DNA of 64,000 bases from Acanthopleuribacter pedis (GTDB lineage Bacteria > Acidobacteriota > Holophagae > Acanthopleuribacterales > Acanthopleuribacteraceae): positions 62,001-126,000 of the forward strand of contig NZ_JAFREP010000024.1 of assembly GCF_017377855.1 (NCBI RefSeq). The letters are read 5' to 3'. The notes beneath the pieces are model-generated. The model was not told the DNA's origin. It saw only the letters and a list, made by a program, of their open reading frames with translations, and did no database searches. The position numbers were made by a program, and so were the translations under genes. Shown piece by piece: positions 8,561 through 16,751 of the stretch (position 1 is the stretch's first letter; each line of letters starts with the position of its first letter).

Positions 8561-9395
8561 CTTAGGGACCTACATCCACTACAACAAGGATTGGAACTTG
8601 GATAAAGGCGGCGCCTTATCTCGATTTGGTGACTTAGGGACCTACATCCACTACAACAAGGATTGGAACAGTGCGCGTGAAGGTTAAACGTGTTCCTCAT
8701 CTCATCTTAGGGACCTACATCCACTACAACAAGGATTGGAACCTGTCCGGTCGACCCATGGCAACGCGGTAGGCCTGCTTAGGGACCTACATCCACTACA
8801 ACAAGGATTGGAACCTCATGTCGGCCACAAACTCGGGAACCGGCCAGATCCTTAGGGACCTACATCCACTACAACAAGGATTGGAACGCATTGCCGTCAA
8901 CGCAACGTGGTTCATTGGGATTCTTAGTGACCTACATCCACTACAACAAGGATTGGAACCGGAAAACACTGAAAATACAGACGAAAACGAATCTCTTAGT
9001 GACCTACATCCACTACAACAAGGATTGGAACTACCGTGCTGCAAACCATGGCATCAGCCACACGTTCTTAGTGACCTACATCCACTACAACAAGGATTGG
9101 AACGCTGCCGTCGTGACGGCTGTGTCTGCCTGGGTGCGACTTAGTGACCTACATCCACTACAACAAGGATTGGAACAATGGACCACTGGCGCGTTTACGC
9201 GTACATCAGAGACTTAGGGACCTACACCCACTACAACAAGGATTGGAACTCAATCAGGAATTGGTAGATATCGTTCTCGGTGACGCTTAGTGACCTACAT
9301 CCACTACAACAAGGATTGGAACGTCGATGAGGCGGGCTGAGGACATTAGCCTGTTTGGCTTAGTGACCTAATACTGTTGCAACCAATATTGAAAC
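8561..9395 (+). CRISPR. CRISPR array, 12 repeats and 11 spacers
   Basis: Eleven 37-bp repeats begin CTTAGGGACCTACATCC and end ACAAGGATTGGAAC; they start at 8561, 8633, 8706, 8778, 8851, 8923, 8995, 9067, 9140, 9213 and 9286. A twelfth, degenerate repeat (9359-9395) keeps the first 12 bases but diverges after that, marking the distal end. Spacers are 35-36 bp. Repeats 6-9 and 11 have T for G at position 6 (CTTAGTGACC), and repeat 10 has ACACCC for ACATCC. The decay at the right end implies that the leader lies on the left, next to 8560. The length and the GGAAC end are compatible with type I or III systems, but no cas gene is in this window. Confidence 0.97.
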
Positions 9396-9694
9396 CAATT
9401 GTAACGCCGCTAATTCACTACAGACTCAGTATTTTGTACCACTGGCTTGGATATCGTGGCTCTTATTTTCCAGCATAAATACGAACGTGGCCTCTATTTT
9501 CAAATATTCGCTGCATAATCTTTCCACCCAGTTCCCAACGCCCAACGCCTTGTTTGAAAACAGATCTTCTTCTAAAAAATTCAACTTTTAAATACACCAA
9601 AAAAATACTTCCCTCTTTGAACCTCCGGCACATCCATCCTAAGGGCAAAAAATTGCCGAGGCGAGGCAACACCAAGGATGAAGCCCGCCGTCGG
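9396..9694. other. intergenic, AT-rich, nothing seen
   Basis: The 299 bases between the array end and the response-regulator stop are AT-rich and carry no convincing ORF or hairpin. No cas remnant is visible. Confidence 0.4.
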
Positions 9695-10351
9695 TCACAC
9701 AAGCGGGGCGGTTTCCGACAAGGCGTCCTGCACCAGCCCTTGCCGCCAGGCCCAGAGCGCGGCGCCGACACGGCCCGCGACCCGAAGCTTGCGGTAAATG
9801 GACTTGAGATGGTTTTTGACGGTGTTCTCGCTGATGCTCAGGCGCGCGGCCACGTTCAGGTTTTCGTATCCCAAGGACACCCATTTCAGCACCTCGCGTT
9901 CCTTGGGGGTCAGATGGTCGCTGCGCGGTTGCAGGTGCTTGGCGTTAATGATCTCCTGCACCTCGCGGCTGAACCACCAACCCTCACTTTGAACCACGGC
10001 GCGGCATCCTCGCACCACCTGTTCCAGGGATTCAGCCTTGGATTGGAAACCGTGGGCACCCGCGTCGAGCGCCGCAAACACCAGTGGCCCACGCACATAA
10101 GAACTGTAGATCAACAGTTTGGTTGCGAGGCCGGCGGTTTTGACGGCGCGCACCACGTCGATGCCGTTGCGGTCACCCGGCATGGAAATATCCAGCACGG
10201 CCACATCCGGCTGTTGTTCTGTGATCAGACGCAAACCGGCCTCGGCGTCGGCGGCCTCACCCACCAACACCACATCCTCGTGCGCGGCCAACCTGGCGCG
10301 AATGCCCTCACGCACGACCTCGTGATCGTCAACCACGACGACTCGAATCAA
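9695..10351 (-). CDS. LuxR/NarL-type response regulator
   Basis: The 218-residue protein has an N-terminal receiver (VVVVDDHEVV with the acidic pair, VLDISMPG with the phospho-acceptor Asp, and a conserved Lys in FQSKAE) and a C-terminal LuxR helix-turn-helix (LTPKEREVLKWVSLGYENLNVAARLSISENTVKNHLKSIYRKL). It should be phosphorylated by the kinase encoded upstream and act as a transcription factor. The start is TTG (10351) behind AGGAGG seven bases away, and it overlaps the kinase stop by four bases (TTGA), so the two are translationally coupled. Confidence 0.93.
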   Translation of the reverse strand: MIRVVVVDDHEVVREGIRARLAAHEDVVLVGEAADAEAGLRLITEQQPDVAVLDISMPGDRNGIDVVRAVKTAGLATKLLIYSSYVRGPLVFAALDAGAHGFQSKAESLEQVVRGCRAVVQSEGWWFSREVQEIINAKHLQPRSDHLTPKEREVLKWVSLGYENLNVAARLSISENTVKNHLKSIYRKLRVAGRVGAALWAWRQGLVQDALSETAPLV

Positions 10352-13300
10352 AAGCGCACCTCCTTGCGGCGGAACCAGGACCCAAAACGCGGGTCAAAAC
10401 GAGAAAACACGGCGCCGGGAAGCGGCACGGTCACGAACAAACGGGTACCACGACCCGGCGCGGTCTCAAGCTGGAGCCGTCCCCGCACGGCCTCGACCCG
10501 ATCTTGCGCGCAAATCAGGCCGAAATGTTTTTGGCGTGCGCGTTGACTGGCGGCGGGCAAGCCTTCAAAACCCACGCCGTCGTCGGTCACTTCCAAACGG
10601 ACCTCGCGCGCGTGGACGGTCAACACCACACTCAGGTTTTTGGCATGGGCATGGGCCAGAACGTTTTGTAGGGCTTTTTCGAACACCGCGTAGAGCGCGA
10701 ATTTAACCGAGGACGGCAAGGTCTCGTCCGCGCCGGTACAAGAAAAAGACACGGCCACATCCGGTGCCGCTTCACCCGCGGCGGTCAAGGCGTCTTCAAG
10801 GGCCACCGACAGACTGAACAGGCGTAAGGCTGGCGGAAGCAACTGGAAACACACGTCCTGAACGGAACCACGCAATTGGGTTAACCCGTCAAGCATCCCT
10901 TGTTCGGACAGGGCGTCGCGGTGTCCCTGCTCCAAACGCGCATGCAGTTTTTTGACGATCTGTAAGGGTCCATCGTGGAGCCGTTCCTCCAGCGCCGCGC
11001 GTTCCCGTTCCAAGGACTCTTGGACCCAGGCTTGGGTTCGCCGTTGATGGGCACGGACCAGGCGCGCCGCAACCATCAAAGCCATGATCACGACCAAGAG
11101 TCCCGCCAAGCGCACGGTTGGGCGTTGCCAAAACGTGGGCGGAATCGAAAAAGCCAAGGTGGTTTCTTGCCGTGAACGGCGCCCCAAGGCATCGGTTGCC
11201 CGGACCCGAAATTGGTATTCGCCGGGCGGGAGAAAGGTGTAGCGCGCGCTGCCGACGTTGCCGGTTTGGGTCTGCCAATCGGCGTCGACGCCCTCCAGAA
11301 GGTATTCGGTTTTGACCCGGTCCGGCGCCTCGTAAGCCAAACGGGCAAAGTCAAAGGTGAGGGCCTCGACCCCGGGCTGAAGTTGAACGGGACCGCGCGG
11401 CAGGCGACGCGGCGCCCGGCCTGGCATGGTCAAACGGGTAAGGGTCACGGGTACCGGGTCGTTAACCAGGGGTAAACCCATGGGATCAAACCAATTAAGC
11501 CCGGCGACCCCGCCAAAAGTGAGCACGCCGTCGGACGCGGTGAAGGCGGCACCCAGGTTAAATTCGCTGTCTTGTAGGCCGTGGATCGGGGCAAAGTTAA
11601 GCCATGCTTCGGTTTTGGGGTCAAAGCGCGACAGGCCGCGATTGGTGCTGAGCCAAATCATACCGGACCGGTCGGATTGGACGGCGTACACGGTGTTGTC
11701 GGCCAGGTCACTGTTGGCCGTGGTGAAGCGCGTGATCGCGCCGTGCCGCGCGGATTTAACCGCAAGCCCGCCACTTTTGTAACCCAGCCAAAGATTGTTC
11801 GCGGCGTCGAGGTGCAGCGCCCAAAGGCGTTGGGTGCGACGGGTGCTGCTTGCCGGATCGACGATGGGGAAGGCCTGAAAACGCTGTTGGTTTTCGTCCC
11901 AGTGAAGCAGCCCGGCCCCGTCGGTGCCCAGCCAAACCCCGCCACGTCGATCCGGGCAAAGGGCAAAAATCCCACCGGTCGGATCGAAGACGGACGCGCC
12001 GGCATAGTCCGCCAAGGAAACCACCTGTTCGTTTTTCGGATTGATGCGAAACAAGCCGGCGCGGCGGGTGCCCGCCCAGAGGAAGCGACCATCCCACACC
12101 AGGGCCATGACATTGGCGGTGCCGGTGAGGCCGGGCAGTGGGACGCGGCGGGTGGTTTCGGTCGCGACATCCAAGCGCAAAAGGCCCGCGCTGTTGGTGC
12201 TCAGCCAAAGATCGCCGGGCGCCGGCTCGGCCAAAGCCCAAACCCGAGCTCGCGGGACGCGGCCCGCTCGACTGAGGCAACGCCAGGGACCATTCGGCGC
12301 GACGCGTTGCATCAAGCCGGTTTCGCCACCGAGCCAGAGCCGTTTTTGCCGATCCTGATGCAGGGCCCAAACACCGGGCGCGACATCCCCGCCCAGCGTT
12401 TCGCGATGGGGGCGCGCAAGGGAGAAAAGCGGCGCAACCAAGCGGCCCAACCCGCGGCCGCCGGCAAAACCAAACCACATCACCCCGGTGCGATCCGGTT
12501 GGCACTGCCAAACGACGGCGGCATCAAGCGGCGCCCCATGAACATCGGTGGTGAGGGCTTGCAGTTGGGTTCGATCAGGTGAAAGCACGTGGGGACCTTT
12601 GCCGCGGGTGCCGATCCAAAGTCGGCCGGCGCGATCTTCGGCCAGGCTGGGCACTTCCCAGTCGGACAACCAGGTACCGATGGGTTCGCCGGTGACTGGG
12701 TCAAAAGCATGGGCACCCGCGGCCGTACCCAGCCACAGGCGACCGTCCCGATCCAAAACCATAGAACGGATGTGGGTCACCTGGCCGGGTAAGGCAACGG
12801 GCTCCGGCACCCCGCCGGGCGACATCCGAAACAAACCACCGCCCCAGGTCCCCAGCCACAGGCTTTGCCCGTGAACCAAAACGGCACGTACCGGCCAATT
12901 CGGTGAATGAGGGTCACGGCGAACGACGCCCGCATCGAGGTCGACCCGGAACAAACCGTCGTCGGTGCCGTACCACAGTCGGTTTTGGGGATCGCGTGCC
13001 AAGCACCAACCCTCGCGGGTTCCCCGCGCGAAGGGCACATTGCGGAAGGTTTCGGTCACGGGATCAAAGCGGTCCACGCCAAAGCGGGTGCCGATCCAGA
13101 GCGCCCCGCTCGGGTCGGGCAGAAGGGCCGAAATCCAGTCGTCGGAAAGACCGTTGGCGGCGTCGGACCGATAGAGAAACTGTTGAAAATCTTTGCCGTT
13201 GTAACGGTTAAGCCCGTTTTCGGTGCCGGCCCAAATGAAACCAAACCGATCTTGGGTCACACAAAATACGTTGCCCTGCGAAAGGCCGACGCTCCCACCC

Positions 13301-13404
13301 AACAAGCGCACACGGCCATCCAGGGCCGCGACATCGACAAAAGATTGCGCACCTGAAAAACCAAGGACATTTACGGAGAACCAGAGGACAAAATGAACGC
13401 TCAT
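10348..13404 (-). CDS. Reg_prop/Y_Y_Y sensor histidine kinase
   Basis: This 1018-residue sensor starts with a signal/anchor segment (MSVHFVLWFSVNVLGFSGAQS), then about 14 two-component-propeller repeats of the W.GT..GL.R/F type (roughly residues 40-650), a Y_Y_Y domain (YLLEGVDADWQTQTG...LPPGEYQFRVRA), one transmembrane helix (LAGLLVVIMALMVAARLV) and a cytoplasmic kinase. The H-box ERLHDGPLQ places the phospho-His at 810 (HisKA_3), and DDGVGF and GLICAQDRV/GRGTR form the ATPase domain. It is an extracytoplasmic sensor, often carbohydrate-responsive in related families. ATG 13404 is preferred because GGGA precedes it and the signal begins there; ATG 13419 is an alternative. The cognate regulator overlaps its 3' end. 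Confidence 0.92.
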   Translation of the reverse strand: MSVHFVLWFSVNVLGFSGAQSFVDVAALDGRVRLLGGSVGLSQGNVFCVTQDRFGFIWAGTENGLNRYNGKDFQQFLYRSDAANGLSDDWISALLPDPSGALWIGTRFGVDRFDPVTETFRNVPFARGTREGWCLARDPQNRLWYGTDDGLFRVDLDAGVVRRDPHSPNWPVRAVLVHGQSLWLGTWGGGLFRMSPGGVPEPVALPGQVTHIRSMVLDRDGRLWLGTAAGAHAFDPVTGEPIGTWLSDWEVPSLAEDRAGRLWIGTRGKGPHVLSPDRTQLQALTTDVHGAPLDAAVVWQCQPDRTGVMWFGFAGGRGLGRLVAPLFSLARPHRETLGGDVAPGVWALHQDRQKRLWLGGETGLMQRVAPNGPWRCLSRAGRVPRARVWALAEPAPGDLWLSTNSAGLLRLDVATETTRRVPLPGLTGTANVMALVWDGRFLWAGTRRAGLFRINPKNEQVVSLADYAGASVFDPTGGIFALCPDRRGGVWLGTDGAGLLHWDENQQRFQAFPIVDPASSTRRTQRLWALHLDAANNLWLGYKSGGLAVKSARHGAITRFTTANSDLADNTVYAVQSDRSGMIWLSTNRGLSRFDPKTEAWLNFAPIHGLQDSEFNLGAAFTASDGVLTFGGVAGLNWFDPMGLPLVNDPVPVTLTRLTMPGRAPRRLPRGPVQLQPGVEALTFDFARLAYEAPDRVKTEYLLEGVDADWQTQTGNVGSARYTFLPPGEYQFRVRATDALGRRSRQETTLAFSIPPTFWQRPTVRLAGLLVVIMALMVAARLVRAHQRRTQAWVQESLERERAALEERLHDGPLQIVKKLHARLEQGHRDALSEQGMLDGLTQLRGSVQDVCFQLLPPALRLFSLSVALEDALTAAGEAAPDVAVSFSCTGADETLPSSVKFALYAVFEKALQNVLAHAHAKNLSVVLTVHAREVRLEVTDDGVGFEGLPAASQRARQKHFGLICAQDRVEAVRGRLQLETAPGRGTRLFVTVPLPGAVFSRFDPRFGSWFRRKEVRF

Positions 13405-13652
13405 AGATTCCCAATCCATTGGACCGAAGGCGCGCGAAAAAACGCGCTGCTTCGGTTTAAGAACACATATAGTGCTTTCCGTCGCGCCTTATCTTATACA
13501 TCACGACAAAACTCAAAACAAGAAAATATAGAATTTCGGAAAATTTAAAAACACCCTACCTACACTATAAATCTACAACATCACGGAAATTAACAAACCC
13601 CAAACACAACGCACCACCAGGTCAGGCCAATGGTCCGCTGCAAAAATCAAAG
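13405..13652. other. AT-rich intergenic region
   Basis: About 250 bases upstream of the kinase are markedly AT-rich (13440-13600), with no ORF. This is the likely promoter region of the kinase/regulator operon. Confidence 0.4.
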
Positions 13653-13700
13653 GACCCGAGGCCCGTAACCCGTCTTGCGGCGGGCTACGGTCCTCGGGTC
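13653..13700 (-). terminator. strong hairpin terminator (minus strand)
   Basis: GACCCGAGG (13653-13661) pairs with CCTCGGGTC (13692-13700), and the stem continues inward with CCGTA/TACGG and CCCG/CGGG around one-base mismatches. On the minus strand it is followed by CTTTGATTTTTG, so it ends transcription of the ORF at 13722-14330. Confidence 0.7.
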
Positions 13701-13721
13701 GGTGGGTAAAAGAATTTAGGG

Positions 13722-14330
13722 TTAACGTGCGACGTGGAGCAGATCAAGCACGGTGAAACCCGTCTCCCCGTCCGCGTCCCAATCGCTGAAAGGCCATCGC
13801 GCCGATGCGGCGGTGAGATCGGCGTTGCTGTTGCGGCCGTCCCCGTTGAAATCTCTGAAACGCGGGTCGTGGGGCACCAAGATCCACGTACGGAGGCGAG
13901 CGGTTTCGCGCCCGTCGCGCGCCAAAACCAAGATGATTGCGGTGGTTTCGATCGGCGCTTGTTCTAGCAGCAGGGGGTTTTGGCCGCGGCCGAACGGTCG
14001 GGTCGGCGCCTCCTCCATCACCCAATACCAAGAGTCATCCGTTTCGACGCAAGCGGTTTCGGCAGCATCAAAAAGGTTCCAACTTTCATAACGGCACTCC
14101 TCGAAAGTGAAAAATGCTGGAGAAGGAAGGAGGAGACTGATCTGGTTTTGGGTATTCCCGAAACAAATTGCCAAATCAGGCTTCGCACGGATATGACCCA
14201 ATACGACCAGAAACATCTGGCCCGTTTGGGCTATTGCTACCGCCGCATGGTCCTCTGGTGGGTTGGACAATTCATTTACCGTGGCCGGGTCGGCAATCAA
14301 AATAGGCGAAGAAGGGGTCACCAGAACCAA
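13722..14330 (-). CDS. dockerin-like C-terminal ORF, probably truncated
   Basis: The 202-residue ORF has two calcium-loop repeats at its C-terminus (DFNGDGRNSNADL about 167-179 and DWDADGETGFTVLDLL about 187-202) spaced as in type I dockerins and related EF-hand modules, which sit at the end of secreted proteins. It has no signal peptide; only TTG or GTG starts are available near 14330, and an in-frame TAG closes the frame at 14343-14345. It therefore looks like the surviving 3' end of a larger exported protein. A strong terminator follows it. Confidence 0.45.
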   Translation of the reverse strand: MVLVTPSSPILIADPATVNELSNPPEDHAAVAIAQTGQMFLVVLGHIRAKPDLAICFGNTQNQISLLLPSPAFFTFEECRYESWNLFDAAETACVETDDSWYWVMEEAPTRPFGRGQNPLLLEQAPIETTAIILVLARDGRETARLRTWILVPHDPRFRDFNGDGRNSNADLTAASARWPFSDWDADGETGFTVLDLLHVAR

Positions 14331-14456
14331 CCACCGCTCGCACTAGAAATGGTCCACAACTTTTTTCTGAGCCAACAACGACTCAAGAGCGTCAGCAGCC
14401 TGCAAAAACAAGAACAAACAAAAAATACTCAGCGGTTTACATATGCCCAAGGCCTT

Positions 14457-14486
14457 TTGCTAAGAAAGTGGGGCCTATGCTAGAAT
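14457..14486 (+). promoter_or_regulatory. sigma70-like promoter of ATPase/TOPRIM/DUF262 operon
   Basis: TTGCTA (14457-14462), an 18-bp spacer and TAGAAT (14481-14486) preceded by an extended -10 TATGC lie 34 bases before the TTG start of the ATPase gene. Confidence 0.5.
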
Positions 14487-14519
14487 GAGCGCTAAATCAC
14501 GTGGCATGAGGCGAAACCG

Positions 14520-15773
14520 TTGAGCATCGAGCTGGTTTCTTTTGGATTCGAAAATTACAAGGCGTTCCAGCAACCCTGGGAAGGTGAGATAAGACCGCTC
14601 ACGCTGGTTATTGGTCATAATAATTCAGGAAAAAGCGCGCTCATTCGCTTTCCGCTCCAGCTTTTTGCCGGACTATCCGGCGAAGAAGACGCCCCACTGG
14701 TCATGGATACCCAAGGCGTGACCTTCGGTTCCAGCCTCGCCGATTTGATCTATCAAAAAAACCCTCATGGCCAAATCGGCCTTAAGGCAGGATTTCAGGT
14801 TAAAGGTTCTCAGGTAGATTATTCCTGGTCCTTACAACATTTCGCAGAATACAATCTGCTTATCATCAATCACTATAGAGCATCGATAGACGGACGTAAC
14901 ATCATCGAAGCAAAATGGGAAGGTAAAGACCCTTTAGAAGACATCAACAAATATGCACTCCATTACAAAAAAGGCGAGCCACTTTTAGAACAGTTCGAAT
15001 TCAAGGGCCTGCAATTTTTCTTTATAGACTTTTTAGTCAAGCATCAACCATTACTAGATATTCTTTTAAGCACAACACTATTCAAAAAAGCCATCATCTA
15101 TTTAGGCCCATTCAGAGAACAGCCTAAACGCTATTACCACTACCCTAGTGCATTGGTTTCACAAGTAGGAAACAGAGGCGAAAGGGCCGCGGCATTACTT
15201 GGCCATGATGTCTTGCGCAACAAAGGAGAACTCCTGGCGTCGGTGTCCGAATGGTTTAAAAATAACCTTGGTGGATGGGAACTAGATTTGGTTAAGCATG
15301 GAGATATTTTCTCCTTGGTCCTCGTAAACCCCAATGACCCTTCAAGCTCCATAAATATTGCGGACACAGGGACAGGTATTGCCCAAGTGTTGCCTCTGGT
15401 TGTCCAACGATATTTAAAAGTCGAAAAATCTCATTTTGTCGGCTTAGACATTATTGAGCAGCCCGAGCTCCATCTCCACCCTGGCGCCCATGGTGCTTTG
15501 GCTGATTTGTACATTGAAGCCGCCAACCAACAAAGCCGCCGCTTCCTCATTGAAACGCACTCCGAAAATTTCCTCCTGCGCATCCAGCGGCGCATTGCCG
15601 AGGGAACCTTCGATCACAAAAACGTCATCATTTATTGGGTCGACAAAGGCACCATTATGCCGATTCACATCGATCACCGCGGCGAGTTAGACACTTGGCC
15701 CAAAGGCGTGTTCGCGGAGGATTTTGAGGAGGCCCTTCGTATTCGAAAGGCACAACAGGGCTCAAAAGCATGA
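14520..15773 (+). CDS. AAA15/OLD-type ATPase, putative defence protein
   Basis: The 417-residue protein begins with a TTG (14520) behind GAGG. The Walker A GHNNSGKSA (residues 32-40) sits close to the N-terminus after FGFENYKAF, as in SMC-like AAA15/AAA21 ATPases. The ABC-like signature region, the Walker B-like LDIIEQPELHLHP and the switch His in LIETHSENFLLRI follow. This architecture is shared by the DUF3696 and OLD-like ATPases that pair with TOPRIM or nuclease partners in anti-phage systems (Gabija GajA, PARIS AriA). It lacks its own TOPRIM domain. The next gene overlaps its stop by four bases (ATGA), and that product supplies a TOPRIM-like module. GC is lower than the surroundings, as expected of an acquired island. 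Confidence 0.8.
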   Translation: MSIELVSFGFENYKAFQQPWEGEIRPLTLVIGHNNSGKSALIRFPLQLFAGLSGEEDAPLVMDTQGVTFGSSLADLIYQKNPHGQIGLKAGFQVKGSQVDYSWSLQHFAEYNLLIINHYRASIDGRNIIEAKWEGKDPLEDINKYALHYKKGEPLLEQFEFKGLQFFFIDFLVKHQPLLDILLSTTLFKKAIIYLGPFREQPKRYYHYPSALVSQVGNRGERAAALLGHDVLRNKGELLASVSEWFKNNLGGWELDLVKHGDIFSLVLVNPNDPSSSINIADTGTGIAQVLPLVVQRYLKVEKSHFVGLDIIEQPELHLHPGAHGALADLYIEAANQQSRRFLIETHSENFLLRIQRRIAEGTFDHKNVIIYWVDKGTIMPIHIDHRGELDTWPKGVFAEDFEEALRIRKAQQGSKA

Positions 15774-16741
15774 ACGTCTTTTTTTCCGCCGAGGTCGTCA
15801 ACGACGACACCTGCTATCGCGCACTAGACGAAATGGTATTTCATTTTGAACGGGGACGTCATGTTTGGGACGTCGCCAATTTCGAAGACCTTGATCAGAG
15901 TGGATGGTTCCAAGAAGCGGGAAGAAGCAACCCGCGGCCCTTATTCGAAAAGTTCTTGCGCGATTCGTTATTGCCCAAGGAACGTCTCGCCCATTCGATT
16001 CACATCACGGTCCAAACCACGACCACCTCAGACCACCAACTTTCTCCAGAAGATGCCCGACGAAGTCTGGCCCGACAGGTTATCGTCGCGGTAGAAAATC
16101 CCCATACAGACGGCTGCTTTTTGCGGGCCATGCTCGCGGCCTACGCGCGACAAGATCTACTCGCTGACGAAAACGAGACCTGGAAACTAGAGCGCATGGG
16201 CGGCTATGGTGAAGTCGCCAAGGTCATCGCGGAAGTTCGCGCGATGAGTCCCGGGCCCGTCAGGATGATGGTTCTCGCCGATAGTGACCGAGACTACCCC
16301 GGTCATGAATCTGCAACCATTACAAAAGTCACCCGATCTTGTACGGAGGCAGGTATTCCTTTCCACATACTGGAAAAACGAAGTATTGAAAACTACATTC
16401 CCCATCGAATATGGTTCAATAAAGGTCCACGGAAAAACCGGCATTGGATACGTCTTTTTTGGAATCTTAACCAAGAACAACGAGATCACTTTCCAATAAA
16501 GAGAGGTCTCTCTTTACACATGAAAAAGGGTAGCACCGCCTTTAAAGAAGACGCGAAGGAAGTCGAAACGCTTTATAGAGTTGTTCCCAAAACTCACCGT
16601 GAGGTACTTCGCAACGGGGCGGGGGAAGTCGCCCATCAATTCACGGAAGAAGTCATTACCGAAGATGACATTAACCTTTTATGTCCCAACCATCCAAACG
16701 AAATAAAAGAACTCATCCAAAAACTGGAATCACTAATTTGA
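15770..16741 (+). CDS. TOPRIM-like (DUF4435-like) partner protein
   Basis: The 323-residue product carries the spaced acidic pattern of TOPRIM nucleases: an N-terminal Glu in AVENPHTDG (E109), a DxD in LADSDRDYPG (D171/D173/D175) and the later KRSIENYIP (E207). The SIENY segment resembles DUF4435/AriB-type proteins, which are effectors activated by a neighbouring AAA15 ATPase. The N-terminal 100 residues have no recognisable domain. Start overlap with the ATPase gene (ATGA) implies coupled translation and a complex. The DUF4435 assignment is by motif only; an OLD-type TOPRIM is equally possible. Confidence 0.6.
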   Translation: MNVFFSAEVVNDDTCYRALDEMVFHFERGRHVWDVANFEDLDQSGWFQEAGRSNPRPLFEKFLRDSLLPKERLAHSIHITVQTTTTSDHQLSPEDARRSLARQVIVAVENPHTDGCFLRAMLAAYARQDLLADENETWKLERMGGYGEVAKVIAEVRAMSPGPVRMMVLADSDRDYPGHESATITKVTRSCTEAGIPFHILEKRSIENYIPHRIWFNKGPRKNRHWIRLFWNLNQEQRDHFPIKRGLSLHMKKGSTAFKEDAKEVETLYRVVPKTHREVLRNGAGEVAHQFTEEVITEDDINLLCPNHPNEIKELIQKLESLI

Positions 16742-16751
16742 GGCACCCCTT

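Noticed and set aside
8796..9217. Open frames of about 100 codons on both strands within 8796-9217
   Set aside because: They are translations of the CRISPR repeats (for example recurring DLHPLQQGLE) and not proteins.
9554..10546. 330-codon open frame antisense to the response regulator and kinase
   Set aside because: It spans the boundary of two well-supported overlapping genes, has His-rich low-information sequence and no family motif.
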